From Liquorilactobacillus vini DSM 20605 (GTDB lineage: Bacteria; Bacillota; Bacilli; Lactobacillales; Lactobacillaceae), in the NCBI RefSeq assembly GCF_000255495.1, contig NZ_AHYZ01000100.1:1-64000 (forward strand): a DNA stretch of 64,000 nucleotides, written 5' to 3'. This document shows positions 47,269-56,433 of this stretch, in pieces (position 1 is the stretch's first letter; each line of letters starts with the position of its first letter). The notes beneath the pieces were generated by a model. It was not told where the DNA came from and did no database searches. It saw only the letters and a program-made list of their open reading frames with translations. A program made the translations under genes and the position numbers.

Positions 47269-47535
47269 CACTCAACATAATTTTGGCAGCTGGCAGGGTT
47301 GTGCTTGTTAGCAATGAAAGGTTTGTTATAACTTTTAGACGTAAAAATGAAACTGGGAACATTGGTTAACTAAAAAATTAAAAATTAAAATAAAATAACT
47401 GATTTGATGAGCCTTATTTTATAATTAGTAGTGATTAACAACCCATTTATACATTAAAAGTTACATCCGAATTAACACAGACAGGTTGCTAATTTTCAGA
47501 AAAATTCTAACAACATAATTAAATAAAAATTATAG
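47269..47535. other. AT-rich region before T-box promoter
   Basis: 267 bp between the deacylase stop and the T-box promoter. No gene, hairpin terminator or repeat was convincing. Confidence 0.5.
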
Positions 47536-47565
47536 TTGACATTAACTGGCAAATGAAATTATAAT
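47536..47565 (+). promoter_or_regulatory. Promoter of T-box/oppA/pepT operon
   Basis: TTGACA (47536-47541), an 18-base spacer and TATAAT (47560-47565), both perfect hexamers; the start is predicted near 47572. Confidence 0.88.
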
Positions 47566-47571
47566 AATGAC

Positions 47572-47845
47572 ATCATAAATAATTTGACTTTGAAAAGATG
47601 AGTAGCAATTAATTTTCATTAGCAGAGAACCTGGAATAGCTGCAAACAGGTATGAAAATTTTTGGTGAATATGGTCTTCGAGTTATTGAAAAGCAAGCTT
47701 GGGTGAGCTTTTCATGGGATGCCCATTACAGCACACGAGTATGTTAGTACTTGGTGAGGATAAGATTATGAGATCTTATTGAATTTGGGTGGTATCACGG
47801 AGATTTTCGTCCCTTTTGAGCTTTGGCTCAGAAGGGACTTTTTTT
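47572..47845 (+). promoter_or_regulatory. T-box riboswitch leader upstream of oppA
   Basis: tRNA-sensing transcription attenuator. Stem I: AATTTTCAT (47611-47619) pairs with ATGAAAATT (47652-47660), with ACCTG/CAGGT inside and AGTA (47601-47604) opposite GGTGAA (47664-47669). The base right after GAA gives TAT (47670-47672, Tyr), while ATG (47671-47673, Met) is one base later. The T-box core is GGGTGGTATCACGG (47787-47800). The terminator is GTCCCTTTTGAG (47809-47820) with CTCAGAAGGGAC (47827-47838) and T7. When the matching tRNA is uncharged the antiterminator forms and peptide uptake rises. Confidence 0.9.
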
Positions 47846-47872
47846 ATTTTCAAGTCACAAGGGGGATTTTAA

Positions 47873-49516
47873 TTGAAAAGTTACAAAAAGATTTTACTGG
47901 CAGCAGCGGTCACTGCATTGTTATTAGCGGGATGTGGCACCAAGAGTAGCTCTCCTCAGTCAAGTGACAAATACGCTAGCAAGCAGATACTGAATTGGAC
48001 TGAAAGCTCAACCTTAGCAACCGCTGATTTGGCTAAAGCAACGGATACTTTGAGTTTTAATGTCTTGTTGAATACGCAAGAAGGACTGTATCGCCTCGAC
48101 AAAAATGGGACTCCCCAAAAAGCGCTAGCAACTAAGACGACAGTTACAAATGGAGGAAAAACCTATACTTTTAATTTGCGAAAAAATGCTAAGTGGTCTA
48201 ATGGAAAGCCAGTTACAGCACAAGATTTTGTTTACTCATGGCAACGCACAGTCAACCCTAAAACAGCTGCACAAGATGCCTTTTATTTATATCAGGTTAA
48301 AAATGCTCAAGAAATTAATCGCGGTAAACAACCTTTGAGTTCTTTAGGAATCAAAGCCTTGGGTAAATATAAGTTACAAGTTCAGTTAACTAAACCAGTC
48401 AGTTATTTTAAAAAATTACTTTCCTGGCCATTATTTTTCCCATTGAATAAGGCAACAGTTGCAAAGTATGGTACAAAATATGGTACCCAGGCTCGCTACA
48501 CGGTTTCTGATGGGCCATTTAAGTTAACCAAGTGGACCGGTACTAATAAAAAGTGGACTTTAGTGAAAAATAATCACTATTGGGACAAAAAGAATGTTCA
48601 TTTGCAAAAGATTAATGAACTGGTAACTGAAAGTACTACCACTAGTTATGAATTGTATAGCAGCAAAAAAGTTGATGAGACCTTGTTAAGCGGTCAGCAA
48701 GTAAAAAATAATGTTAATAACAAGGACTTTGTTAAACGGCTGCCGACAGCAACGACCAGATTGGATTTGAATCAAAACAAAGTAGCGGCTTTCAAAAACT
48801 TGAATATCAGACGAGCAATCTCATTAGCAATTAATCGTCAAGCTTTGACTAAGGATGTATTAGAAGATGGTTCAACACCATTAAAGGGCTTTGTACCAGC
48901 TGGTATGGGAAATAATCCTACGACCAAACAACCTTTTTATCAGGAAGCTTACGTTAAAAATGCTGTCGCCTATAATTTAAAAGAAGCCAAGAAATTATTA
49001 AATAAGGGTTATAAAGAAACCAATACTAAAAAACTTAAATTTACTATTTTAACCTCTGATACCGACAGCAGCAAACAAGCAGTTGAATATTTGCAGAGTG
49101 CACTGGAAAAACTACCAGGTGTTTCAGTTAATGTTTCAACAATTCCGTTTGTCCAGTTAATTGCCAAACAGCAGGCTGGTAATTATCAAGCCTCGATTAA
49201 AACTTGGCAGTCAGTTTTTGCTGATCCAATCAATTTCTTGGATATTTATGAAAACAATTCTTCATACAACAATTCAGGCTGGCAAAGCAAAAAATTTGAT
49301 AGTCTATTGAATGAAGCAGAAAACACCTATGGTAATCAGCCAGCAAAACGGTGGCAGAAGTTAGTTGCTGCGGAAAAAGTTTTGATGAATCAGCAAGGAA
49401 CGATTCCTTTGTATCAAGTGGCTAAATCACAATTATTGCGTTCAAATGTTAAAAATGTAGTTTACAATCCTGCCGGTGTTCCTTATGACTGGAAAGAAAC
49501 ATATATTGCTAAATAA
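47873..49516 (+). CDS. oppA: Oligopeptide-binding lipoprotein OppA, T-box controlled
   Basis: SBP family 5 peptide-binding lipoprotein, 547 residues. TTG start with GGGGG upstream, lipobox LLLAGC near residue 21. DFVYSWQRTVNPKT and LDIYENNSSYNNSGWQSKKFDSLL are the family's binding regions. It is followed by pepT with an 11-nt gap to the nearest candidate start. T-box control plus PepT make this a regulated peptide-scavenging operon, probably to supply the amino acid whose tRNA is sensed. Confidence 0.93.
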   Translation: MKSYKKILLAAAVTALLLAGCGTKSSSPQSSDKYASKQILNWTESSTLATADLAKATDTLSFNVLLNTQEGLYRLDKNGTPQKALATKTTVTNGGKTYTFNLRKNAKWSNGKPVTAQDFVYSWQRTVNPKTAAQDAFYLYQVKNAQEINRGKQPLSSLGIKALGKYKLQVQLTKPVSYFKKLLSWPLFFPLNKATVAKYGTKYGTQARYTVSDGPFKLTKWTGTNKKWTLVKNNHYWDKKNVHLQKINELVTESTTTSYELYSSKKVDETLLSGQQVKNNVNNKDFVKRLPTATTRLDLNQNKVAAFKNLNIRRAISLAINRQALTKDVLEDGSTPLKGFVPAGMGNNPTTKQPFYQEAYVKNAVAYNLKEAKKLLNKGYKETNTKKLKFTILTSDTDSSKQAVEYLQSALEKLPGVSVNVSTIPFVQLIAKQQAGNYQASIKTWQSVFADPINFLDIYENNSSYNNSGWQSKKFDSLLNEAENTYGNQPAKRWQKLVAAEKVLMNQQGTIPLYQVAKSQLLRSNVKNVVYNPAGVPYDWKETYIAK

Positions 49517-49536
49517 TCATTAAGAAGGTGCCCAAT

Positions 49537-50790
49537 TTGACTGAAAGTTATCAGAATTTTATTGAACAATTATTTATCAAATACGCTAAAGTCAATACGC
49601 GTTCGGATGAAGATAGTCAGGCAGTCCCAACTACTCAAGGGCAAGTCGAACTTGCTAAGATAGTTTTGCAAGATTTAAAGAAATTGGGAGTAGCAGATGT
49701 TGTTTATGATCCTAAAGATAGCTATGTAGTAGCTTCTTTACCTGCTAATACAACAGCTGACATTACTCCAATTGGTTTTATAGCACATTTGGATACGGCG
49801 GATTTCCCGGCTGAAAATGTTCAACCGCAAGTTCACGAAAACTACGATGGACAAGATGTGGTTTTAAATGAAGCAAAAAAGATTGTGCTGCGAGTTAGTG
49901 AATTTCCCAACTTAAAAAATTATCGTGGTCAAAGACTAATTACCAGCGATGGAACAACCTTATTAGGAGTGGATGATAAAGCTGGTGTTGCCAGCATTTT
50001 AACGGCCGTTAAGTATTTATTGGAACATCCTTCGCTTAAGCATGGTCCAATTAGTTTTGCTTTTGGACCGGATGAAGAGATTGGCCGGGGTGCTAAGCGT
50101 TTTGATGTCAGCAAGTTCAAAGTCAAGTTTGCCTATACCCTGGATAATGGGTTGCCTGGTCAATTAGAGGCTGAAACTTTTAATGCTGCTCAAGCTAAAA
50201 TTAAAATCAAAGGGACTTCAGTTCATCCAGGAAATGCTTTTGGTTTGATGGTTAATGCCATAACTTTAGCTAATCATATTATTTCATTGTTGCCTGCTGG
50301 AGAAGTACCAGAAAAAAGTTGCGGTCATCAAGGTTTCTTTTTAGTGACAGATTTTAAAGCAACCATTGCCCAGGCTGATTTGAAGATAATTATCCGCGAC
50401 TTTGATCAGCAAAAATTTAACGCCAAGAAAAAATTATTGCAGCAGATTGTGGCCGATTTAAATCGGCAGTTTGAGCGGCCAAGAATTACGCTAGAACTTA
50501 AAGACCAATATTTTAATATTGGCGATGTAATTCAGCAACACCCATATATTACCGAATTAGTCTTAAATGTATACCATAAGTTAGGCTTAAAAGTCCAAGT
50601 TCACCCATTTCGTGGCGGTACTGATGGAAATTTTTTGACAGCCAAAGGAATTCCAACACCCAACCTTTTTAATGGTGGAGAAAACTTTCATGGGCCATAT
50701 GAGTTTGTAACGACTGAAGCGATGTTAACCACGAGTAAGACAGTAATCGAGATCATTAAAGAGCACGCTCAAAATGATCACTATCAATGA
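49537..50790 (+). CDS. pepT: Peptidase T (tripeptide aminopeptidase)
   Basis: Cytoplasmic zinc tripeptidase, 417 residues. IAHLDTADFPAENV holds the first zinc His-Asp, LLGVDDKAG the bridging Asp, FGPDEEIGRGAKRFD the catalytic Glu, GTSVHPGNAFG the dimer-domain His and HPFRGGTDGNFLT the last ligand region. The start is TTG 49537, six bases after AGAAGGTG. It degrades peptides brought in through the oppA gene before it. Confidence 0.94.
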   Translation: MTESYQNFIEQLFIKYAKVNTRSDEDSQAVPTTQGQVELAKIVLQDLKKLGVADVVYDPKDSYVVASLPANTTADITPIGFIAHLDTADFPAENVQPQVHENYDGQDVVLNEAKKIVLRVSEFPNLKNYRGQRLITSDGTTLLGVDDKAGVASILTAVKYLLEHPSLKHGPISFAFGPDEEIGRGAKRFDVSKFKVKFAYTLDNGLPGQLEAETFNAAQAKIKIKGTSVHPGNAFGLMVNAITLANHIISLLPAGEVPEKSCGHQGFFLVTDFKATIAQADLKIIIRDFDQQKFNAKKKLLQQIVADLNRQFERPRITLELKDQYFNIGDVIQQHPYITELVLNVYHKLGLKVQVHPFRGGTDGNFLTAKGIPTPNLFNGGENFHGPYEFVTTEAMLTTSKTVIEIIKEHAQNDHYQ

Positions 50791-50828
50791 TTCTCATTTT
50801 TTAGGTAACTTAACCTAAGCATTATTAA

Positions 50829-50870
50829 AATAGACCCTGTCGTCTGTAGCACGGCTGGGTCTATTTTTGA
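50829..50870 (+). terminator. Terminator of oppA-pepT
   Basis: AATAGACCC (50829-50837) pairs with GGGTCTATT (50857-50865), then TTTTGA. Part of the loop (GTCGT/ACGGC) can pair further. Confidence 0.88.
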
Positions 50871-50964
50871 GTTAATTTTATTAATTAAGTCAGTTCTTTA
50901 TTTCACTGTTAGCTCGGCTGCAGTTGCTTTAATATACGACTTGGCCCACAAAACTCCACATGCT

Positions 50965-51159
50965 TCAATGTTTATATTTCTCATTCGCCATAATATTTTT
51001 AACTAGACCATTAAACCACTTTAAAACAAATTTATTTAAAATTTCATCAGCGTTAATCCGTTTTGTTTTATCAAAAAATATAGGTAACGTGTCGTACAGT
51101 GTACTCTTTCCTGCTCCGTTAATACCGGCAACAATAATATATTGAGGTTTATTTATCAA
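50965..51159 (-). pseudogene. Zeta-toxin-family kinase, truncated to 64 residues
   Basis: N-terminal stub of a zeta/PezT-like P-loop kinase that would phosphorylate UDP-N-acetylglucosamine. Only YIIVAGINGAGKST (Walker A) and INADEIL survive; then the sequence turns into an unrelated tail ending ANEKYKH. The catalytic Asp/Arg residues of the full 180-290-residue toxin are absent, so it cannot be active. TTG start overlaps the antitoxin stop (TTGA), as in an intact operon. The breakpoint is near 51035. Confidence 0.75.
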
Positions 51160-51587
51160 CGGACAAAAGCCTTTCGCTTAATAACCTTATCTTGTCTTTT
51201 ATCTAAAAAGTAAGTATATAGAGCATCATATACTTTGCGCTTTTCCGAGTCTGGATCATGTAATGACTTATTGAGTAAATCTTTTAAATCCGTTTCTTTT
51301 GCAGTTTCTAAAAAGTCATTAATATTGAGCCAATCAGCAACTTCTTTAGCATCTTTGAATTTTGTTACTGGTAAATTTTGGGTTGCCTCTAAAAGATGTA
51401 AATTAGCTTTTTCTGCTTCACTTAAAGCTGGTTTAAACGGTAATGCTCCGTCTGCTACAATTCGCTTATAAAACATGTTAATCGCTGTGGTTGGATTTAG
51501 ACCCAATTCGCTTAAAACAGCTTTGGTATCATTGGCTAAGTCTTTGTCAATCTGGACTTGTACACGTTTCTTTTCCCTAACTGCCAT
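51156..51587 (-). CDS. RelB/DinJ-type antitoxin with C-terminal helical extension
   Basis: 143 residues. The first 55 are a ribbon-helix-helix dimer of the RelB/DinJ kind (KRVQVQIDKDLANDTKAVLSELGL then TTAINMFYKRIV). The remaining 85 (including KDAKEVADWLNINDFL and VYDALYTYFLDKRQD) are extra and probably bind the kinase-type toxin. AAAGGAG is ten bases before the ATG. Its toxin is truncated, so it is an orphan antitoxin. Confidence 0.78.
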   Translation of the reverse strand: MAVREKKRVQVQIDKDLANDTKAVLSELGLNPTTAINMFYKRIVADGALPFKPALSEAEKANLHLLEATQNLPVTKFKDAKEVADWLNINDFLETAKETDLKDLLNKSLHDPDSEKRKVYDALYTYFLDKRQDKVIKRKAFVR

Positions 51588-51665
51588 GATTGTTTTGCTC
51601 CTTTCGCTTACTACTCACCTTGTAAGACTGTTTGAGCAGCTTTTCAATTTATATATTTTTTTAAA

Positions 51666-51687
51666 GCTAACTGATCATCTAGTTAGC
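51666..51687. promoter_or_regulatory. Inverted repeat upstream of the antitoxin gene
   Basis: GCTAAC-N10-GTTAGC in the region expected to hold the antitoxin promoter. Repeated ACCACTATT-like words lie beside it. Likely operator for the RHH antitoxin. Confidence 0.5.
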
Positions 51688-51805
51688 AACCACACTATTG
51701 TTCATAACCACTATTATCTCATTTAAGCAGTTTTATTCTCAAATATACAGTTCGGTTACCTTTTCTGAGCAAATATATGGTATTGTTCCGTGGCCTGTTT
51801 GTTCC

Positions 51806-52137
51806 ACTAAACATCAACCGGATTTTGCATTGTCCCATTAGATAGTTTTCCACTTTTTAATGTGTTCTCAATTGCTTCTAAGCGCGTTAAAGCATCGACG
51901 TAAAGTTTTTCTTAATTCAGAATCAGCTAGAGCGATTCAAGTTCTCAGATCTTTGGCTTCTTTTTCAACGGCATATTTAACATTGTGGATAATACCAATA
52001 AATCGGCGCATTTATTGCAAAGCTCGACACTAAAATCTAACTAACTGAACAGCTTGGGCCTCTAGGAAGATAGGTAAGCTGCTATTTTCGTCAATTAAAA
52101 AGTCAGCACCATGGGGCACGAGCTCCTGGTTTTGTTC
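51806..52137 (-). pseudogene. Eroded gene remnant of unknown family
   Basis: Readable protein fragments on the minus strand: QELVPHGADFLIDENSSLPI, then FIGIIHNVKYAVEKEAKDLR and IALADSELRKT, and after a frame change LYVDALTRLEAIENTLKSG followed by NGTMQNPVDV with a stop at 51806. At least three in-frame stops and one frameshift break it, so it is long dead. I do not recognise the family. It lies between the toxin-antitoxin stub and an aminotransferase. Confidence 0.6.
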
Positions 52138-52148
52138 TTAACTTTTAG

Positions 52149-53366
52149 CTATCTCAGTTGGCTGGGTATTAGCAATACCGACCTGTTCTTTTTTTCAGCA
52201 ACATACTCTTTCATTCTCTTCATCGCTGCTTTTAAATTTTTCATTGAAGAAGCATAGCTAATTCGAATATGTCCTTCACCACCAGGGCCGAATGGCGTAC
52301 AACCTGCAACTGCAACTTGATAATCATAAGCAAGTTCATGACAAAATTCGTCTTCATTCAGCCATGTTGGCAATTTAAAGAAAATATAAAATGCTCCTTG
52401 TGGCTTTAAGACTTCAAATCCGATTGCCTTTAATTCTTGATAAACAAAACTTCCTCTTTGCTGATATTGTGCTTTCATTGCTTGACTGTCGTTAAAACCA
52501 TTTTCAAAAGCCTCTTGGGCAGCATCTTGAGCAGCATAGGTTGCTGTTGTAACTGAAAACTGATGCAATTTAAAAATTTCTTTAACAATAACTTTAGGAG
52601 CGCAGATAATTCCAATTCGCCAACCAGTCATCGCATGCGATTTTGAAACACCATTAATCAAAATAGTCTGGTCTGGAAGATATTCGGCCACAGAAACATG
52701 CTTTTTGCCATAAGTCAGTTCACTATAAATTTCATCAGAAATAACGAAAACATTATAACCCTGTAAAACAGTCACAATTGCTTGGACATCTTTTCGACTA
52801 TAAGTTATTCCAGTTGGATTAGCTGGAAAGTTTAAAATAACTCCCTTAACTTGATCGCCATATTTATCCAAAGCTGCTTTTAAGCGCTGGGGTCTTAAAA
52901 TATAATTATCTTTTGAAGTGTTGATAAAGATTGGCTCAGCTCCATGCATTTTGGTGATTGGAATATACATTGGCCAAATTGGGGTGGGAAGAATGATCTT
53001 TTCACCCTTTCCAGGATTGATAATTGAACCAATTGCAGCTGAAATTGCCTCCGTTGCACCAACTGTTACAATGACATTTTCATAATCATATTTCAAATTA
53101 TACTTTCTATCCAAAAAGTTAGCCGCTGCTTGGCGCAGGCCAAACGTTCCAATTGAAGTTGGATAATGGGTATGATTGTTTTTAATGCTCAAAATTCCGG
53201 CTTCTTTAATATGTTCTGGCGTATTAAAATCCGGTTCACCCAAGGTCAATTTAATAATACCTGGAATACTAGAAACTTCCTGATCGAACTCCCGAATCTT
53301 TGAGGGGGTAATCTCTCTCAAATCAGATCGAATTCTTTGTAACAATTGTTTTGTCTTTTCACTCAT
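52149..53366 (-). CDS. Class I/II PLP aminotransferase (PatA-like)
   Basis: 405 residues from ATG 53366 (AAAGGGG upstream; an earlier ATG at 53474 would read through hydrophobic non-family sequence). LTLGEPDFNTPEHIKEAG is the N-terminal motif, NFPANPTGITYSRKD the cofactor region, VISDEIYSELTYG the PLP Asp-Tyr, and NGVSKSHAMTGWRIG the Schiff-base lysine. Substrate candidates are aspartate or N-acetyl/succinyl-diaminopimelate. The neighbouring aspartase suggests aspartate metabolism (inference). Confidence 0.9.
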   Translation of the reverse strand: MSEKTKQLLQRIRSDLREITPSKIREFDQEVSSIPGIIKLTLGEPDFNTPEHIKEAGILSIKNNHTHYPTSIGTFGLRQAAANFLDRKYNLKYDYENVIVTVGATEAISAAIGSIINPGKGEKIILPTPIWPMYIPITKMHGAEPIFINTSKDNYILRPQRLKAALDKYGDQVKGVILNFPANPTGITYSRKDVQAIVTVLQGYNVFVISDEIYSELTYGKKHVSVAEYLPDQTILINGVSKSHAMTGWRIGIICAPKVIVKEIFKLHQFSVTTATYAAQDAAQEAFENGFNDSQAMKAQYQQRGSFVYQELKAIGFEVLKPQGAFYIFFKLPTWLNEDEFCHELAYDYQVAVAGCTPFGPGGEGHIRISYASSMKNLKAAMKRMKEYVAEKKNRSVLLIPSQLR

Positions 53367-53959
53367 CAGCAAACCCCTTTCTAAATAAATTCCTGTTAGA
53401 CATTTCTTTGAAAAAAGAGCAAGCAAATTAAAAATTGCAATAATTACTTGACGGTTTTTTCTAAACACATTCATCTTAAAAGCTTTATTATGTTAAGAAG
53501 AATAACATTAATATTTAAAATTAACATCAAAAAACCTATCTATGTTAACTTTGTCGCTTGCCAATCTTTAATCATGAGCTATTAATTTGGAAAAAAACTA
53601 TTCAAATAATTATAAATAAAATGTTTCAGGAGCTTTTTTGAGCAGAAAAGTTAACAAAACTTCAAAAAAAGTTTTGTTATTGCTGCTCACTTTAAAGATC
53701 AGATTAAGGTAATATATTTTATATATTCAGCCGTTGTTCATGATTCAAACTAAGCTGCTTAATACGTTTCTCAATTTTAACAGTGATTTTTTAAGTCTTT
53801 CATTTGCAAAGAATTCAAATCTCACAGCTTAAAACATTAACAGTTTGGAAAAGCAGATTCTTCATTATCCATTAAAAATTTTTAAACTCTTTTTTTTCAG
53901 CTAACAATATGTTAAATTACGTGGCATGAAATAATAAATTTTTTTGAGGAGCTTATAAA
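53367..53959. promoter_or_regulatory. Motif-rich intergenic region between aminotransferase and aspA
   Basis: TATGTTAA-type words occur at 53489, 53503 (reverse), 53521 (reverse), 53541 and 53909; some form TGTTA/TAACA inverted pairs. A long hairpin lies at 53640-53688. They resemble binding sites for one regulator serving both genes. No ORF was found. Confidence 0.5.
53640..53688. other. Long hairpin in aminotransferase-aspA gap
   Basis: AACAAAACTT (53653-53662) and AAGTTTTGTT (53669-53678) pair perfectly; outer GAGCAG/CTGCTC (53640-53645, 53683-53688) extend it. It has no gene directly before it, so it may be a small RNA terminator or a structured site. Confidence 0.5.
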
Positions 53960-55372
53960 ATGCGGATTGAAAAAGATGCTATTGGAACTTTAAAAATTAC
54001 AGATGACGCTTATTACGGGATTCATGCTAAACGAGCAGCGGAGAATTTCCCTCTTGGTGAGACTCGAAAAGTTGATCCACTATTGCTTAAGGGACTGATT
54101 CAAGTTAAACAAGCTTGTGCTGAGACCAACTATTTGACAAACAACCTGACTAAAGAAAAATTTCAGGCGATTGTTGAAGCCGGTGACGAACTGCAACAGA
54201 ACTTTGAACATTACCAGCAAGAATTCATTGTCCCTAATATTCAAGGTGGAGCCGGAACTAGTACCAATATGAATGTTAATGAAGTTATTGCTAACCGGGC
54301 TTTGGAACTGCTTGGTCATCAAAAAGGCGAATACCAATTTCTACATCCCAACGATGATGTTAATCGTAGTCAGTCAACTAATGATACTTATCCCACTGCT
54401 GGACATTTAGCCTTGATTAAAGTCAGTTCGCAACTAACCAGCACAGTTCAAGACTTAATTGTTGAATTTAAGAAATTAGCTCAAAAAAATAAGCACGTCT
54501 TAAAACTCGGACGTACTCAACTGGAAGATGCTGTCCCAACAACTTATGGTTTATCCTTCCAAGCTTATGCTGATTTATTACAACGCTGCAAACAACGCTT
54601 ACAAATAGCTCGTGAGAAATTACTGACGATTCCACTCGGTGGAACAGCGATTGGAACAGGTATTAATACAACAACCGCCTATCAGCAAAAAGTTGTACCA
54701 GTATTGGTCAAACGGACGGGATTACCGCTCAAACAAGCTGAAAATTTGATTGATGCCGTTCAAAACACTGATTGTTACTTGGAAACAGCTGACGCTTTCA
54801 AGAATCTCGCAACTTCCTTAGGAAAAATTTCTAATGATTTGCGCTTATTAGGCAGCGGACCGCGGACTGGGTTAGGTGAATTAAAAATACCTAAAGTTCA
54901 AGCTGGTTCATCGATCATGCCTGGCAAAGTCAACCCGGTTATTCCCGAATTTGTTAACCAAATTGCCTTTCAAATTATCGGTTATGCCACGACGGTAACT
55001 TTTGGAGTTGAGGCTGGCCAACTTGAATTGAATGCTTTTGAACCGGTCATGTTTCAAGATCTGTTAGATGGTGCGCGGCTTTTAACTGCTGGCATTCAAA
55101 GCTTGATCACTAACTGCCTGCAAGACTTAACAATCAATGAAGATCTTTGTCAAAGCAATATTGAGCACTCAGCTGAAATTGCCACAATTCTAGCTCCTAA
55201 AATCGGCTATGCAGCTGCTACTCAGCTTGTCAAACAGGCTTTGAGTCAAAAAGTTTCAATTAGAAGTTTACTGCAAAGCAAAGATTTCTCCACTGAGAAA
55301 ATCGAACAGCTGCTGAGTCCTGAAAACTTATTGGGGCCTAAATGCGTTAAAGATAAAGCTTTAGCTCATTAA
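53960..55372 (+). CDS. aspA: Aspartate ammonia-lyase
   Basis: Converts aspartate to fumarate and ammonia, 470 residues. The signature GSSIMPGKVNPVIPEFVNQ, HPNDDVNRSQSTNDTYPTAG and NIQGGAGTSTNMNVNEVIANRA fit aspartase; fumarase has NPTQ after GKV. TGAGGAGC lies six bases before the ATG. It diverges from the aminotransferase gene. Its product fumarate could feed the malate/malolactic chain if fumarase is present. Confidence 0.93.
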   Translation: MRIEKDAIGTLKITDDAYYGIHAKRAAENFPLGETRKVDPLLLKGLIQVKQACAETNYLTNNLTKEKFQAIVEAGDELQQNFEHYQQEFIVPNIQGGAGTSTNMNVNEVIANRALELLGHQKGEYQFLHPNDDVNRSQSTNDTYPTAGHLALIKVSSQLTSTVQDLIVEFKKLAQKNKHVLKLGRTQLEDAVPTTYGLSFQAYADLLQRCKQRLQIAREKLLTIPLGGTAIGTGINTTTAYQQKVVPVLVKRTGLPLKQAENLIDAVQNTDCYLETADAFKNLATSLGKISNDLRLLGSGPRTGLGELKIPKVQAGSSIMPGKVNPVIPEFVNQIAFQIIGYATTVTFGVEAGQLELNAFEPVMFQDLLDGARLLTAGIQSLITNCLQDLTINEDLCQSNIEHSAEIATILAPKIGYAAATQLVKQALSQKVSIRSLLQSKDFSTEKIEQLLSPENLLGPKCVKDKALAH

Positions 55373-56250
55373 CTCTCCGGAACAATTTCAAATCTTAATT
55401 TGATCCCATTTGGGTCAGTCAAGGCCAGACTTTGATCTTTCAAAATTTCAAAGTTCTGGCCTAATTTTTCAAGATTTTCTCTTACCCGGGCTAACTCAAC
55501 TTCATCCGGGGTAAAGAATGAATAATAAGCTAAGCCTAAATCGTGCTGATCCATTGCTGGCAGATTACGGCCGTTCCAAATATTCGTTCCAAGATGATGA
55601 TGATAGCCGCCACTGGCAAAAAATTTGGCCGAGTTACCAAAATTGGTCTTTAAAGACAGGCCTAAAACATCAGTGTAAAATTCTTCAGTTGCTGCCAAAT
55701 CAGCGACTTTTAAATGTACATGGCCAATTTTAGTGGCTGCGGGGAAACCTTGCCAATTTTGATCAGCAGCAGCAACCACTCCTTGAGCATCCATTTCGAT
55801 CGTAATTCCTGGGATTTCACCATCTGGTCGAATATCCCAAGCTGAACGTGGCTTATCACGATAAACTTCGATGCCATTACCTTCAGGATCAGTTAAATAA
55901 ATTGCTTCACTATAGCCATGATCGCTGGCTCCGATGATTGGGGCTTGAACATTCAAGTAATGGATCAAAGCATTCCCCAAATCTTTGCGACTAGGCAGTA
56001 AAAAAGCCGTATGATAAAGGCCTGTTTTCCGCGTTAAGGGAAGCGGTGACATAATCTGTTGCAGGATCAGTAATGGTTTTTGACTGCCATGGGCACCTAA
56101 AATACTGCGTGTTAAACCTTGTTCATAAACATCAAGCCCAATAATATCACGATAAAAGCTTGTCTGAGCATTCAAATCAGCAACCTTAAGGGCTACCGTT
56201 CCTGGCTGGGTTGCCGCAGCTAATTGAAAATCTGGAATAATCACTGTCAT
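55369..56250 (-). CDS. VOC family protein resembling catechol-2,3-dioxygenase CatE
   Basis: 293 residues made of two vicinal-oxygen-chelate modules. Each starts with a beta strand (GTVALKVADL; GHVHLKVADL) and ends with a Glu ligand (NGIEVYRD; GIKLRFEIV). LYHTAFLLPSRKDL and GYHHHLGTNIW fit the CatE/YfiE group. The substrate is not provable. Its stop overlaps that of aspA by three bases. Confidence 0.82.
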   Translation of the reverse strand: MTVIIPDFQLAAATQPGTVALKVADLNAQTSFYRDIIGLDVYEQGLTRSILGAHGSQKPLLILQQIMSPLPLTRKTGLYHTAFLLPSRKDLGNALIHYLNVQAPIIGASDHGYSEAIYLTDPEGNGIEVYRDKPRSAWDIRPDGEIPGITIEMDAQGVVAAADQNWQGFPAATKIGHVHLKVADLAATEEFYTDVLGLSLKTNFGNSAKFFASGGYHHHLGTNIWNGRNLPAMDQHDLGLAYYSFFTPDEVELARVRENLEKLGQNFEILKDQSLALTDPNGIKLRFEIVPES

Positions 56251-56433
56251 AATTTTTGCCTTCTTTTTATATTTGTTACATTAATTATAACATCTAATTT
56301 GAAGGAAGCAAGTCTTTTAGTGAATCCTTTTTAAGCTTCTGAAAATCCTTTAGATAATCAAAAACAGTCCGCTCAACTGATTATTTTTCAATAACTAGCT
56401 AAACGAACCGTTCTAATTGACAGTTATATATCG

